A stretch of DNA of 64,000 nt from Talpa occidentalis (Eukaryota; Chordata; Mammalia; Eulipotyphla; Talpidae), in contig NW_023601433.1 in NCBI RefSeq assembly GCF_014898055.3, positions 83,833,106 through 83,897,105 of the forward strand, in the 5' to 3' direction. Below the pieces are notes generated by a model. It had not been told where the DNA came from. It saw only the letters and a program-made list of their open reading frames with translations, and did no database searches. This document shows, piece by piece, positions 45,961-57,119 of this stretch. The position numbers were made by a program, and so were the translations under genes. The stretch's first letter is position 1. Every line of letters starts with the position of its first letter.

Positions 45961-46834
45961 CACCTAAAAAGACTGAATGGCTTCTTTCATGCCTCCAGAT
46001 TAGGGGGGGATCATGAGATTAATGAAAGGATTTTCCAGGAAGGATGATTTCAGGGCCATGTCCCAGTCGTGCACTTAACACCTGGTGACCTTGACCACTG
46101 TAGGGTGGAGAACATTTCTATTATGTAAAGGGGCTTCACCTAGAGGGTGATGGTGACCACAGTGACCTCAGTAAGGCCTCTGGAACCAGTTCTGTCTGGA
46201 ACTGGGCCAGCCACCCCCACAGGATGTTCAAAGACCCTTCAGTAACTCCAGATGCATAGCTCTCTACCTACCCTTTCTCCAGGAAGATGACCCTTACCTT
46301 CCTTCTATATCTAGTCCAGGGCCCAAGGAAATGAACCACCCATCTTCACCTGCTCAAAGAGACAATGTCCTTCATGAAATAGTACAGAAGTTAGCACCCA
46401 AATACCGGAAGGAGCTGCCAGAAAGCAGGGTGCTCTCCAATTCCCCAGACATCATCTCCCTCAGAGCTCTAGGCAACCCTATGGGGTGGGCACAGAGATC
46501 ATCCCCTTTTACAGATGAGGAGAATGAGGCTCAGAGAGGCTGAGCATATCCCAGCCCTGCCATGACAGAGCCGGTCAGCCCTGGGGCTGGCCCACTAAGC
46601 CAGGGCCTCGGACTTCAGAGCCCTCTTCTACCTCAGCAGGTGAGAGAAGTGCTCTTGAAGGGGAAAATGTGATCTGGAAAGTCTCATCTTCTTCCCTTTG
46701 CATCTCGGTCTCTTTGTGCCATTGCTTCCCCATCCCCTAAAATACTCTGCTCCCCTTTTCCTCTGCTATACCAAGTTCTGACGCAAACAGAACCAGCTAA
46801 AACAGTCCCCTGTGGCCAATCAATAATTACCCTT
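45961..46834. other. Mostly unique, one antisense MIR, no gene seen
   Basis: The MIR is at about 46485-46600 (ttttacagatgaggagaatg, gaggctcagagaggctgagc). The rest is unassigned. Confidence 0.45.
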
Positions 46835-47082
46835 GGGCCTCCCTGGTGGTGCAGCGGTTGAGCGCTGGGTTGCAAAGCTGCCCACAGCCTCTGCAGCCCG
46901 TTCCCAGGGTCCCACATGGCGCGCAGACCTCTCCTGCCACCCGCTGCTCCCATCAGCAGTGTATCATCAGTCTGCCTGTTCTGTTCCCTGCTCTGGCTCT
47001 GGTGAATTCTCTCACCCTCCCGCGCTTCTGACTGTACCCAGTGCTTGTATAAATAAATAAACAAACCTTAAAAAAAAAAAAA
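46835..47082 (+). mobile_element. tRNA-derived SINE, subfamily B, B box region deleted
   Basis: Head gggcctccctggtggtgcag and body acatggcgcgcagacctctc. The usual gttcgatccccggc is shortened to cccgttcccagg. The tail is aaataaataaacaaacc plus A run. I could not find a clear target duplication. Confidence 0.85.
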
Positions 47083-47359
47083 TCATGCTGAGATTTAAAA
47101 AAAAAAAATCACTCTCCGAGGACATAGACCCATTTCTCTACCCCAATTTGATCCTGTGTCTGGTCTACAGAATTCACCCAAAGATTTCACCTTCGTTGGG
47201 TCCTTGGGCAAACTTGCCTTTCTTCCCTTTTCCAAAGCAGGAAGCCACCCAGGCAGCTGCTCCATTTGCAGGACCCAAAAGGTGGGAAAATATACTTCAG
47301 TCCCTGCTCTGCTTTGCCCATCCAGCTCCATCCACTTCTCTAGCTGGCTCATCATCTGT

Positions 47360-48190
47360 GTATTCATTCATTCATTCTTCTTTCAGTCAACAAACACATA
47401 TTGAACAGCTATGTTCCAGGTATTGAATAAGGCACTGGGAATTCTGCAGAAAACAAGACAGAGTCTCTGCCCTCATGGAACTGATATTTTATTAAGGAAG
47501 ACAAACAATATACACCTAAACATATAAATAGGATTATTCTAGATCATGATAAAGCCGACAAAGGAAATAAGGCGGTGGACTTTGAAGTGCATGGGGATGG
47601 GGTGCTTAGATAAGGTGGTGAGGAAAGGAGTTAACATTTGAGCTGAGAATGAAGTGACCGAAGGGAGCCAATCTTGTAAGTAGCTGAGAGGAAAAGGGGC
47701 AAGCAAAGGTCTTGAGGTGAGAAAAAACGAGGTGTGCGTGAGGCACAGTGGGGGGGGAGGCAATGAAAGGCAGCATGTGAGAAGAGGTGGGCAGGAGCTG
47801 ATCACCAAGCGCTCTGTGCACAGGGTGGGGTGTATGGATTTTATTCTAAATGCATCAGGGAGACCTCAGAGAGTTAAAAAGCAACAGAATGACAAGATCT
47901 GATTTATGATTTTAAAATATGCTTTAGTTATAGTGTAGAGATTGGCTTACAAAGGAGGGGTAGGAATTGAAGAAACAGGAAGACCAGTCAGGAGGCTACT
48001 GCTATAAACCAGATGAAATGGTGGTGGCTTAGACTAGGGCAATAAGGAGATGAAGATGAGAAGTAGGTGGGTTGAAATATATTGGGGAGGTAGTGCTAAC
48101 TGAAGTCACTGATAGATTGGCTAAAAGGCAGGAGATACAGCAGGGATCAAGGACAACTCTAGGTGTGGGTGTAGGCAATGGCTCAGGACC
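47360..48190 (-). repeat. Long L2 LINE fragment, antisense
   Basis: tattcattcattcattcttc, tctgccctcatggaactgat, aacatttgagctgagaatga, tcaggaggctactgctataa and gatcaaggacaactctaggt follow a long reverse L2 stretch, one of the longest old repeats here. Confidence 0.65.
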
Positions 48191-48399
48191 TTTTCACATT
48201 AAAATGGAACCATTCTGTAAAACACCCACTCAACGCACAAGAAGGGAGAGACCTCTGACCTCGCCACTCTTATTTCTTGCTTTCAGATTCAGGGCTTCAA
48301 CCAGCTTCCAAATCCAGAACATATGATGATCAGGGTTCCAAAGGGACTGTGCTAAAGAAAATGAGCAGTGTAACCAGTGGGTTAGCCCCAGTGTAACCA

Positions 48400-48640
48400 C
48401 CAGTGTGGCCCCAGAAAAGCAAGGAGTGGTAGAGCAAGCACAGGCTCCAGGACAGTTGAGAACTGAATTTGAATCACTGTGTAACTGTAAAGAACTTAAT
48501 GAACACCTCTGAGTCTCAATCTCCTCATCTGCAAAATGGGGCCATAATAAATGTGTACTACTTTTCAGAGTCACAGTGAAATCATTGAATCAAATGCACA
48601 TAATAATCACTCAATGAATGGTTATTCCCCTATTTCTCTT
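48400..48640 (+). repeat. MIR SINE, last repeat before the LHX5 upstream region
   Basis: ctgtaaagaacttaatgaac, ctgagtctcaatctcctcat and ctgcaaaatggggccataat match MIR. It marks the right edge of the repeat-rich desert. Confidence 0.65.
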
Positions 48641-48979
48641 TCCCAGGTCCAAGGTCAGGGCTTCTGTCCTGGCACTGTGGGTCCTGCATTCTGAGAGACT
48701 GGAAGGTATAAGATCCAAAGGGATGACCTCTTTGATCTTAATGAAAGACCTCAAGGTGTTTTGGGAGAAGATAACAGTCAGGGTCTAGAGAAAGTGGGAT
48801 GTTGTCACCCCAACGCAAAGATGCAAGCTCTTGTTGCAAACTGTTCCAGTTTTAGAATTCAAGTGTCTCTGTCTTTATGGGAAAATTAGCTCCAGAATGT
48901 GCAGGTGGGGAGCCAGAGTGAATCTATTCCACTGAATTCACAGGGACCCCTCTCCATATGTATTGGTACTGCTAACAAC

Positions 48980-49770
48980 TGACACCCCTGCGGTGGGTAA
49001 GCTTGAAGGGTGCTGAGTAGATCAAATGAAGAGGTGGCCCCCGGGCATGTGGGCTCTCTGGGAGGCAGTGTATATATGAGATGCCAGCGGAAATGCGTAC
49101 AGATCTGTGTGCACTAAAATGGGTGCACCCCTCCTTCCCAAGAAGTATGTGGCTTTTTCCCCTCCCCTGCACAAACTTCTTTAGACAAGTGCTGCATACA
49201 AATTTGAACAGAGCAATCGATGCTTGGTTATACACCACGCCAGGCATCTAGATAACACAGTGCACATTTAGAAAATAAAGCACCAGATTAACCCTTTTGT
49301 ACCCAAACTATCAAAAGAAATCATTTCCCTCTTAATAATCCCACAGGCTATTATCCTCGCAGATCTCTTCTCTGCTTCAAAGAGTAAAGTCAACTTAATG
49401 TCCATCGCTTTGGCCCTAACAAGTCATGTATCGACATATAAGCAAGTACCTTAGTCTGTTCACCTTCCTATTTGACCACCGAGCCTCCCCAGTCGTTACA
49501 GTTTCCTACCCAAAAAGTTAAGATGTCAAGCATATGATACTCCTGAAACTAAAATTTCTAAACCCCTTAATATAAATCAAAATTTCTAAACCCCTCAATA
49601 TAAATCAAAAGGCAGATTCATGGAATTTGTCGCTGCTTAGTGTATTGTTTTAAGCATGTATGTCCTCTTCTTTGGTGCTAGGGGTACTTATTCGTATCTG
49701 CTTTAGAGTGCATTTAAAAGAAACCTTACATCATTTATTTGGGAAGAAAAAAGACACCGTTTTAATCAAT
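48980..49770. promoter_or_regulatory. Repeat-free AT-rich block, candidate element or lncRNA exon
   Basis: Nothing matches a repeat family I know. The sequence is AT-rich and contains aataatcccacaggctattatc, caacttaatgtcc and a 28-bp tandem duplication at 49551-49606. It starts where the dense repeats of the desert stop. A conserved element or upstream lncRNA exon is possible. Confidence 0.3.
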
Positions 49771-49899
49771 CATTTTGTTCTTTGAAATATATATATATAT
49801 CTGTGTACAGGACGCGGGTTCTAAGGAAAGACAAAGGGGAAAAATAAATGCAGAATAAGGCACACAGAGAAGAATCACAGAGAGAAAAAGAGACAGGAG

Positions 49900-50530
49900 G
49901 GGGTAAAGGAGAAGAGAGGAGTCGCAGGAGCCCAGGCGCCCCCGCCCCCGGCGGCGCGGCAGCTTCAGCACCGCGGACAGCTCCCGCCTTTGTCTTGGTC
50001 CGAACTCCCGGGCCCGCGCAAAGCGGGGCGGCGACCGCCGGCGCCCCCAAGGCCTCCTGCGCCTCACCTGCTTTGGGGAGAAAGAGAGAGAGCAGAGCAG
50101 AGGGGCCGGCTTTCCATCCTCTCCCCGCATCGCCCGAACTCGGCCCAGGTCCTAGCCCACCGCATCGCGGCGGCCGATTTTAACTTGATTTCAAGTGGAA
50201 GCTCGCGGCGACCCACTGGGGCTGGGAGGCGGGGAGTCGCCCCGGTGGGGTCAAATTGGGTTTGGAATTCGTTTCTCTGTCATCGCCCCGGGCCCCAGCC
50301 GCCCGCGATTTGTCCTCAGACCACGCTGAGCCTGAGATGAAAAAGGAAAGAAAGAAAGGACAAAACGGGCGACGTGGACCCTCTCGCGGGGTTGATCCAG
50401 GAACCCAAGGCCGTGGACACGCGAGGACGCGCGGACCAGCTGAACTTCGCCCCAGACTCGCAGCATCAAATCCAGGCGAGGGGAAACCGAAATTCGGAGA
50501 GGGAAACCAGAGAGCTAAGAAAGCGCTTTT
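49900..50530. promoter_or_regulatory. Distal upstream CpG island, about 8 kb before LHX5
   Basis: CpG-dense sequence starting abruptly after the AT-rich 49740-49800 stretch. It contains no repeats and no recognisable exon. It could mark the promoter of an upstream non-coding transcript. Confidence 0.5.
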
Positions 50531-50821
50531 TCCCATGCAACCGAGGCCCGCAAAAAGCCATAAATTATGTCACCATCGGAGGCGGTGCAGCCCGCCGCGC
50601 GAATTCCGCAGTGTTTTTTCTCCCTTTCGCCAGGAAAAGCGGGTGGCTCCGAGTGCCACACTTTTTACCCAAAGAGCCTTCTCCAAGTATCCCCCGCCTT
50701 TCGCAGGATCCAAGATAGAAAGGATTCTACCCGGGCTCCCCTCCATCTGAAAGCTTGCTGCCCCAGATACGCACACGTGCGAACGTGTGAAGTTCATTCT
50801 CCAAATCCTACAGCCCCCCCC

Positions 50822-50856
<35 letters not shown>

Positions 50857-51330
50857 CCAAGATCAATAAAGTAGTGGCAGCTGCTAAGCTTCTAAGAAGT
50901 CCACCGGTCCAACTACGATTTGTTCTCACGGAATTCGTTCCAAAAGTGCAGCCCTGGCTTGGGAAGGTACCCGGGAAAGCAAGTTTAAAAATGAGCTTCC
51001 CGGGTAGGCAAGACTTTTCCCTTGATCGTTCACGAACACGTTGGGAGAGCTCCTGCGACCTCCTAAAGCTTAGGGGTCCCACCCCGGCGTCCGGGGCGCA
51101 GGAAGATCGCTGTGAACCACCCAGCCGGGAGACCCAGCCGCAGCGGGCCGGTTGGTGTTCGCCTCCAACATAATACGTGGCCACCACCCCTCGAAAAAAA
51201 TCCCTGGAATTATTTGGGGGGAGAGCAATCTGCTCTTGCCCTGTTCCTCCTCAGAGAAACCTGGAGGAGAAAGGCCACCGCAGACTCTGGGGCAGCTCAA
51301 AGGAGTTTTGCAGAAAGCGCCATCCCCACG
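50531..51330. other. Non-repetitive stretch with a CA microsatellite
   Basis: Unique sequence apart from (CA)n at 50825-50853. No gene recognised. It lies between CpG-rich blocks and may be transcribed as part of an upstream lncRNA, which the sequence alone cannot show. Confidence 0.4.
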
Positions 51331-51520
51331 GTGGTCCCCGCGGAGCCGAAGGGCGCGCAGCGGGGTAAACATACTCGCCTTAGAAGCAAGGAGCTGGGGG
51401 GTCGCCTTCCCTGGGCCCCTCCCCCCTCCCGGAGTCCGAGGCGAGAGCGCCCGGGGCGGCTGGGAGCCACCGCCCCCCACCTCGGCGCGCGGTTCAGCCA
51501 GGCTGCGGCGTAAAGCGCCG
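51331..51520. promoter_or_regulatory. Small CpG-rich block
   Basis: CpG density rises over about 190 bp (gcggagccgaagggcgcgca, ggcgagagcgcccgggg). No exon is recognised. Confidence 0.35.
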
Positions 51521-51645
51521 CTTTCCGATGCAGATTTCCCTTTTAACACCTCCTAAACAAAGGCTAATGAGGCCACTGCTTTACTCTATCAACACACAAT
51601 CATTAGCAGCCGAGAAATATACACACACGCGCGCACGCGCGCGCA

Positions 51646-51682
<37 letters not shown>

Positions 51683-51735
51683 CGCAGGGACTGCCAAAGT
51701 CGGGCGAATTCTAAAGGAGCCCATATTAGGCTAAC
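51515..51735. promoter_or_regulatory. Candidate regulatory element with a perfect CArG box
   Basis: An AT-richer block next to the CpG-rich segment has ttaacacctcc, caaaggctaatgagg and aatcattagc. It is split by (CA)n at 51650-51680. The sequence ccatattagg at 51721-51730 is a perfect CC(A/T)6GG serum response factor site. Motifs are seen and function is inferred. Confidence 0.4.
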
Positions 51736-53039
51736 AAAAAGGAGGTGGGATAGGGCGGGGCGGGGAGAGGAGGCAGGAGAGAACCGGGAGAGGAGAGGAG
51801 AGAGGGAAAAAGGAGGGGAATGCCGTGCAGACTCCGAAAAAGGCGAAGAGAAAAGAAAAAGGAAGCGAGAGACTGAGTCCAACGCACACTAGCTGGGCAG
51901 AGGGAGCGTCATTGGAAAGTCTAGGGTCCCTGGAAAGCTCTGCCTGCTTGGGCTCCAGAGATGGAGAGGGGCCGCCGGACACAGCTCCTGGCCTGCCAGT
52001 GGCCTCCAGCATGCTCTGAGCTCAAGGAGGCCCAAGGGCAGGGACCAGAGACCCATTGGACCCCAGGGCAGATGCGGGGCCTCCAGACGCAAACGCTAGG
52101 GCCATGAGGAGGAGGAAGCCAGCAGTTCCCAGCTCAGCCCTGGGCTCGTCTGGCCTCCTGGACTCGTCTGGCCTCCTGGACTCGTCTGGCCTCCTGGGAT
52201 CTGAGCCTCACCGGGCAGCTGGAGGGTGGGGAGCAGAAAGCTAAGGCTTTCCCTTTCACAACAAAAGTGTCAGTGTTTCCCTCACAAGTTTGGGGACTGG
52301 CTTGTATCTTCCCGTCTGTTCACCCCAGGTCTTCCCCTGGACTCCAGGGACCAACCACAGCCTGTACCCTCCCAGCCACCAGACCCTGAGTTCAGCCCTG
52401 AGTTGGAGCACCCAACGCTGGAATGCAGCTTGCAGGAGTGGGCCTGGCAGCCCGGCCAGTGGGGCCTCTGGGAGCACATTCCTGGAGGGGGGTTTGCAAG
52501 AAAGAGAGAGAGGACACCAAGCTCCGCCCAGCTCTGGGTGTCTAAGCTGGCCAGCAGCTCGCAAGCGCAAGCACTCATTTGCAGCCAAACCTCCCGGAAC
52601 CTGAAGTCCCAAAGCCACTTCCCTGCCCACCTTCCCGGTCCCACATCTGTGGGGCCTGCCCTGGGCTGTTCCTCGGGCGACCCTGCAGACGGTCACCAGC
52701 CCAACCCCAGTGCCACCCGCTAAAGGTGACCACTGCTTTGTGGCACAGGCTTCTGTCCCAAAGCCCCACGACGGGACAGTGTCGCCTTACTCTGCCACCC
52801 CTGCCCAGAAGCCCTCTTAAAGTTCACCCAGGTATTGGAATAGTGTTGAGTTCAGATTCAGTGTCCCTCTCAAGTACTGGCAGGAGGACTTAAGGAGGGG
52901 GGGAAGTTTGGGGGGCCGGGGGGTTATTGAATGAAAGGAAGGAAGGAAGGAAGGAAGGAAGATGATTCCCTTCTGTTTTGATTAAACGTTCCAGGTCGCC
53001 CTGCCCAGTTAACAAGACCGTTAATTACTCAGCACGATT
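51736..53039. other. Unique stretch with an 18-bp triplication and a GGAA tract
   Basis: No gene is recognised. It holds three tandem copies of an 18-bp unit (ctcgtctggcctcctgga) at 52145-52198 and a (GGAA)n run at 52938-52961. 51745-51865 is purine-rich. Confidence 0.5.
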
Positions 53040-53570
53040 CAACTGACAGGAGGGCCCGACGCCCCGCAGAGATGGTTCTGGAAAGCAAGCAGTCCACGGA
53101 AAAGCGCGAGGGGCACCGCCGATTAGTTACCCCTACCTTCCAGGTTTCCCCTGGGCCTCGGCAGTCTCGGGACGCCCAGGCCCCGACACGCGCCCCGCCT
53201 GCACTCGGGGCTACCCCCAGCTGGCGACCGCCGACCGCTCTCCACGCCCCCCTCCACGGCCCCCCTCGGCTAACCCTTCGGCGTCCCCGGCGGGCGCGCG
53301 CGCACTCACCCTCGCGCCGCCCCTGGCCGCTGTCCACCCAGCCCAGCCAGGGCGCGCGCGGGGAGGCGGGCGAGGGGCGCGGAGGTGCGCTCGGGCGACC
53401 CCGAGCTCCTGCGAGCAGGGACTGGGCGCCAGGCTTGCGGCTCTGCCCGCGGGGTCTCGCTCTCCACGGGCCTCCGGGCGGCACCGCCCAGCCTCCGCCC
53501 GGCCCCTGCTCCCTCGCGGCGGCGGGCAGTGCGCGGGGGCGCGGCGGGGCGCTGAGTGTGTGTGCGCGGC
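53040..53570. promoter_or_regulatory. Upstream CpG island, 4-4.5 kb before LHX5
   Basis: Very high GC and CpG density (for example gggcgcgcgcgcactcacc at 53292-53310). It is separated from the next island by an AT-rich block, giving an island-element-island arrangement. No protein-coding exon is recognisable in any frame. Confidence 0.55.
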
Positions 53571-53765
53571 GCGGCCTATATTTACACCCCAAACAAAATA
53601 ATTACACTTTTGTCGGAGGGAGAAAGCCAGTGATTAGACGCGGGTTCTTTGCGGCAAAACAGTTTCTCAGTGGTACACCAGTATAATTTTTCACGGCTGG
53701 CTGAAATCAAAGAGGGGAGGTAATGAATCCGGCGAGCAATTTAAATTTACAATTTGTAACGCCGC
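53570..53765. promoter_or_regulatory. Candidate conserved element between two CpG islands
   Basis: A sharply bounded AT-rich, repeat-free block. It includes caaaataattacac, a TCF/LEF-type atcaaag at 53706-53712, the 10-bp palindrome aatttaaatt at 53738-53747 and aggtaatgaat. Composition and motif density suggest an enhancer, or an exon of the divergent lncRNA. Confidence 0.5.
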
Positions 53766-54285
53766 CGCCGCGCGCAGGCCGGCGAGAGCTCAGCTCTGAG
53801 GCGCTCGCTGCGTTTGTTTAATGTTAAAGCCGCGCCGGCTCTTGGGGGGCTGTGGGGGGGTGCGGAGTGTGCGTGTTTGGAGGAGGGGAGGTAATGATCG
53901 AAGTCGGGAGAGGACCGGCTGCGCGGCCCGAGATTCCTAGGAAGAAGAGGACGAAGCGGGCACCTCCCGGGGCCCCGGCGCGCGCGCTCCCGGAGAAAGC
54001 AGGCCGCTCGAAAAGAAGGGGGGCCGTCAGAGAGGCAAGAGACCCGCCAGAAAAGCCCCCCTTCCTGGCTGTCCAGAGCACCCCAAGCAGGAGCGTTTCG
54101 GGGCGAGGAGGCGAGAGAGACACTGAAATGTTCTCCGGAAGGTCCGCTCCAAAGGCGCGGCGGAGTCCCCAGGCCGACCGCTGCCGCGAGGCCCGGGCTG
54201 AAGACGTCCAGAAGGCTCCCCCCAAACTCCAGCTCGGCGCGGAAGGAAACTCCCACCCGGGGCGGTGTGTGCCTCCTCGTCGGTA
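53760..54285. promoter_or_regulatory. Upstream CpG island, 3.3 kb before LHX5
   Basis: CpG-dense sequence with no repeat, directly followed by the AT-rich candidate element at 54281. It could be an LHX5 upstream promoter, an LHX5-AS1 promoter, or a Polycomb recruitment island. Edges are visual. Confidence 0.55.
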
Positions 54286-54610
54286 ATTAATTACCGAATT
54301 CAAGGGGGAATATGCAAACCGCGTATTACTAACTCTACAGGGCTTAAGTGATTGGAAACAGATTATTATCTTGTTTGTCTTTTGTCTGTTTTACTTATCC
54401 CGCCGCCGTCTGTCGAGTTGTTATGTTGATACTCTTTACTCTAGGAGGAAGATTTTTATATAGTAAATTCCATCAACATCTTGTATAAGTGACATTGCAT
54501 CTCCATGCATTACCCTGTTAAGACACAAGCGGTTTATTAGTTACATATAGGAGGGGATTTCGCTGCCTGGTCACCATCTGTTAGCGCTGTTAGGGCGGGG
54601 AAATTCGTCT
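54281..54610. promoter_or_regulatory. Candidate conserved homeodomain-responsive element
   Basis: An AT-rich, repeat-free block opening with the perfect 16-bp palindrome cggtaattaattaccg (54281-54296), a dimeric TAATTA-type homeodomain site. Further in are atgcaaac, cttaagtgattgg, attattatcttg and gcatctccatgcattac. LIM-homeodomain proteins bind TAATTA cores, so auto-regulation by LHX5 is possible but inferred. Confidence 0.5.
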
Positions 54611-57119
54611 AATAGTTGGTCTGCTGGCGTTGCTTTTCGGTTGCTGTGTGCCTTGGAAAGGGGAGGGCTGGCAAAAGCCAGGGAGGGTCCTGCAGCCAGG
54701 CTGGGGTGAGGGATTTCTGGTGCGGGGCCGGGCTGCACGCAGGCCTTCAGGCCACTTCAGGGCTGTGGCTGGACTGGACGGGCACATTCAGTGGCAGGAA
54801 CCTGAAGGCCAGACCAGGGCTTCTGGAAGGAGCTCTCACCCCAGCTTTCCCACACCTCTGGGTCGTGGAGACTGCCCCTCGCTCCTGCTGCCTCCCTGGC
54901 CAGGCCCCACAATGCAGGTCACCCATGCATTGTGCACTGGTAGCGACGCACATTCTGGAGGTGAGGGAAGATGGATTTGCCCCAGATGGACCCCGACATG
55001 CAGGGACCCGGTAGCAGCCAGCGGGGTAAACCCCTGGCTGGGAAGAGGCAGAGGAAAGGCTCTTTGGGTGCCCACGGGGTGGGGAGAGAGTGACCTCGGT
55101 GTTCCTAAAGCAGAGCAGGGAGAAGGACATCCATGGGGGTTGGGGGTGACTGTGTATGAGTCCCCCATTACCCCAAAATCTGTACAGTGCCCGATGGCGT
55201 TCATTCATGGCAGCATTGGGCCAAATGTGGACTTTGGAAGCCCAGACAAGTGGGGGGGGGATAAAAACAAAGAGGGAACTAGAGGAAGAAAGTGGTGGCA
55301 AACGGGGAGAGCAGCAGCTGAGCATAAGAGAGGGGGAGACAGAAAGCCAAACAAATGTGAGGAGGACGAGGACGTGGGGGAGAGAGAACCCCCAGGGAGA
55401 CAAAGGCTGAGTAGGCAGCAATTCCCCTGCGCAGGCAGCCGGAGTGGCTCCTCGGGTCCAGGTCTGTCAGTCTCTGGGGCTCAAGAGCCCTTCCTGCCCT
55501 AGGAGAGGGGGGCCGGGGGTGGCTGGCTACTGCCCGAAACTGGTGCGTGCAGGGTGCTGGATCTCCGGGATAGCCTGGGAGGCCAGGTGAGCTCCATCCT
55601 GCTTGGCCCGGGCTGAGCCAGTCTCGGCAGCCGCATCACTGCTGTGGACACCTGTGCCTCGGCAAGCTGGAGGGTGAAGCACCTTTAGGCAAAAGCCACC
55701 CGACATGGGGACTCCTTTTCAGAGACCCAGTTGTGGGTCACTGCCCCACCACTGACCCGCACCTGTCCATTTCCAGTCCCCACTCAAATCGCCACCCCTA
55801 AAGACTTTTGGGGATCTCCTAGGCCTGGACAGAAGGGAGCAGCTCCGAGCCTCCAGCAAATGTCCCAACACAGGCATCCGCAAGCCCATCTCCCCCTCAA
55901 ATCCATAAAAGTAAGTGCCACTGGGAGTACACACACAAACATCCCCCCCAAAAATCCCTGCAAGATAAACATAAAAGTACCTCAATCCTCACAAATACAC
56001 ACACACAGACAGGCACGCAGAGTGACTAGTGCACAAATAACAGATCCACAAAATCCTGCACCTACAAACACACCCAACCCAGAGAACTCACATCTACACG
56101 CTCCCCTAAACACAATCACACATTTTGGATTTTTAAAAGTCCACTTGCAATCGATGTTAGGGCATGCACACACAAATAATCTCACATCGATGCACACGCA
56201 CACATTACACCTCATAGCCACACGGCTGCAAGCAAGCACAGGCACACACGTACACAGACCAACAAAACCCAGAGAACACAGACTGATACACAGACGTTAG
56301 CAGAGCTACACACAAACACACAAATGCACACGCAAAAAAAAAAAAAATAGCAAAATGCACTCAAGGGTTGATTGCTATTAAGGGACCAAAACTCAATTCT
56401 CAAACAACAGACAGGCACTGCCAAGCTCAGTAAATGCACGAAACACACGTCCACGGGCACCAACACCCCAGGCTGCTCCCGCTCTGCCCCCCCCCATCCC
56501 AGGGCCCCGCCAGCCCTCCTGCAGCGGGAAGGGAAACCTCCACTGCCTGCGCCTCCCCAGCTCCAGAACAGGGAGCGCCCAGCTGGAGTCAAAGGATTGC
56601 CCCTTGGGAAGGGAGGCCTGACTGCTCCCTCCTCCCCCAGTTCATCCCCCTCTCTCCACACACACCTGCCAGCACCCCCCACCCCCTCCGGCCTCACAGA
56701 GCTGCTCCCCCTATGCCCTGCTTCCCCGTGGGGTGGCAGGGAGGGATGGAACTTGCCTTCACAGTCCGCTCCCCTCCACCCCGTGTGCAAACAGTGCCCA
56801 GGCCAGCTGCAGTATTCCGCACCCTGCCGGGTCCCAACTGGCAGACCCGGGCACTGGAAGGGGCACTGCCAGGAGAGGTGTGCTGAGCGCCACCTCCGAG
56901 CTGGCTCAGTGAAGCCCGGTGGATCCCATCCCCGACCTTCCTTTCCCCAGATCTCCCCCAGAGCCTCTGGGGCAGTGCGCACAGGCCTGAAACTCTGGGT
57001 CCCAGAACTGGCCAGATGACACCGCCCCCAAGCCGGCTGGGGCCTGCACGCGGAAACCCCCAAGCCGTGGCCTTCACACTCTCTCTCCATGAGAAAGGCC
57101 CGGCCGGGGCCCCAGCCTC
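54611..57119. other. LHX5 proximal upstream region
   Basis: No recognisable gene. The stretch 55930-56340 is a degenerate CA-rich tract ending in an A run at 56336-56347. The rest is unique. Long open frames occur on both strands (minus 56212-57357, plus 54630-55502), but they lack family motifs, run through the CA tract or overlap each other in antiparallel. The divergent lncRNA LHX5-AS1 known in human would be expected in this neighbourhood. I cannot place its exons. Confidence 0.5.

Noticed and set aside
53029..53686. Long Arg/Pro-rich frames of about 190-205 codons on both strands
   Set aside because: They are the usual by-product of a CpG island with very high GC.
54630..55502. 290-codon plus-strand frame
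   Set aside because: No family resemblance. It overlaps a 224-codon antiparallel frame, as expected from composition rather than selection.
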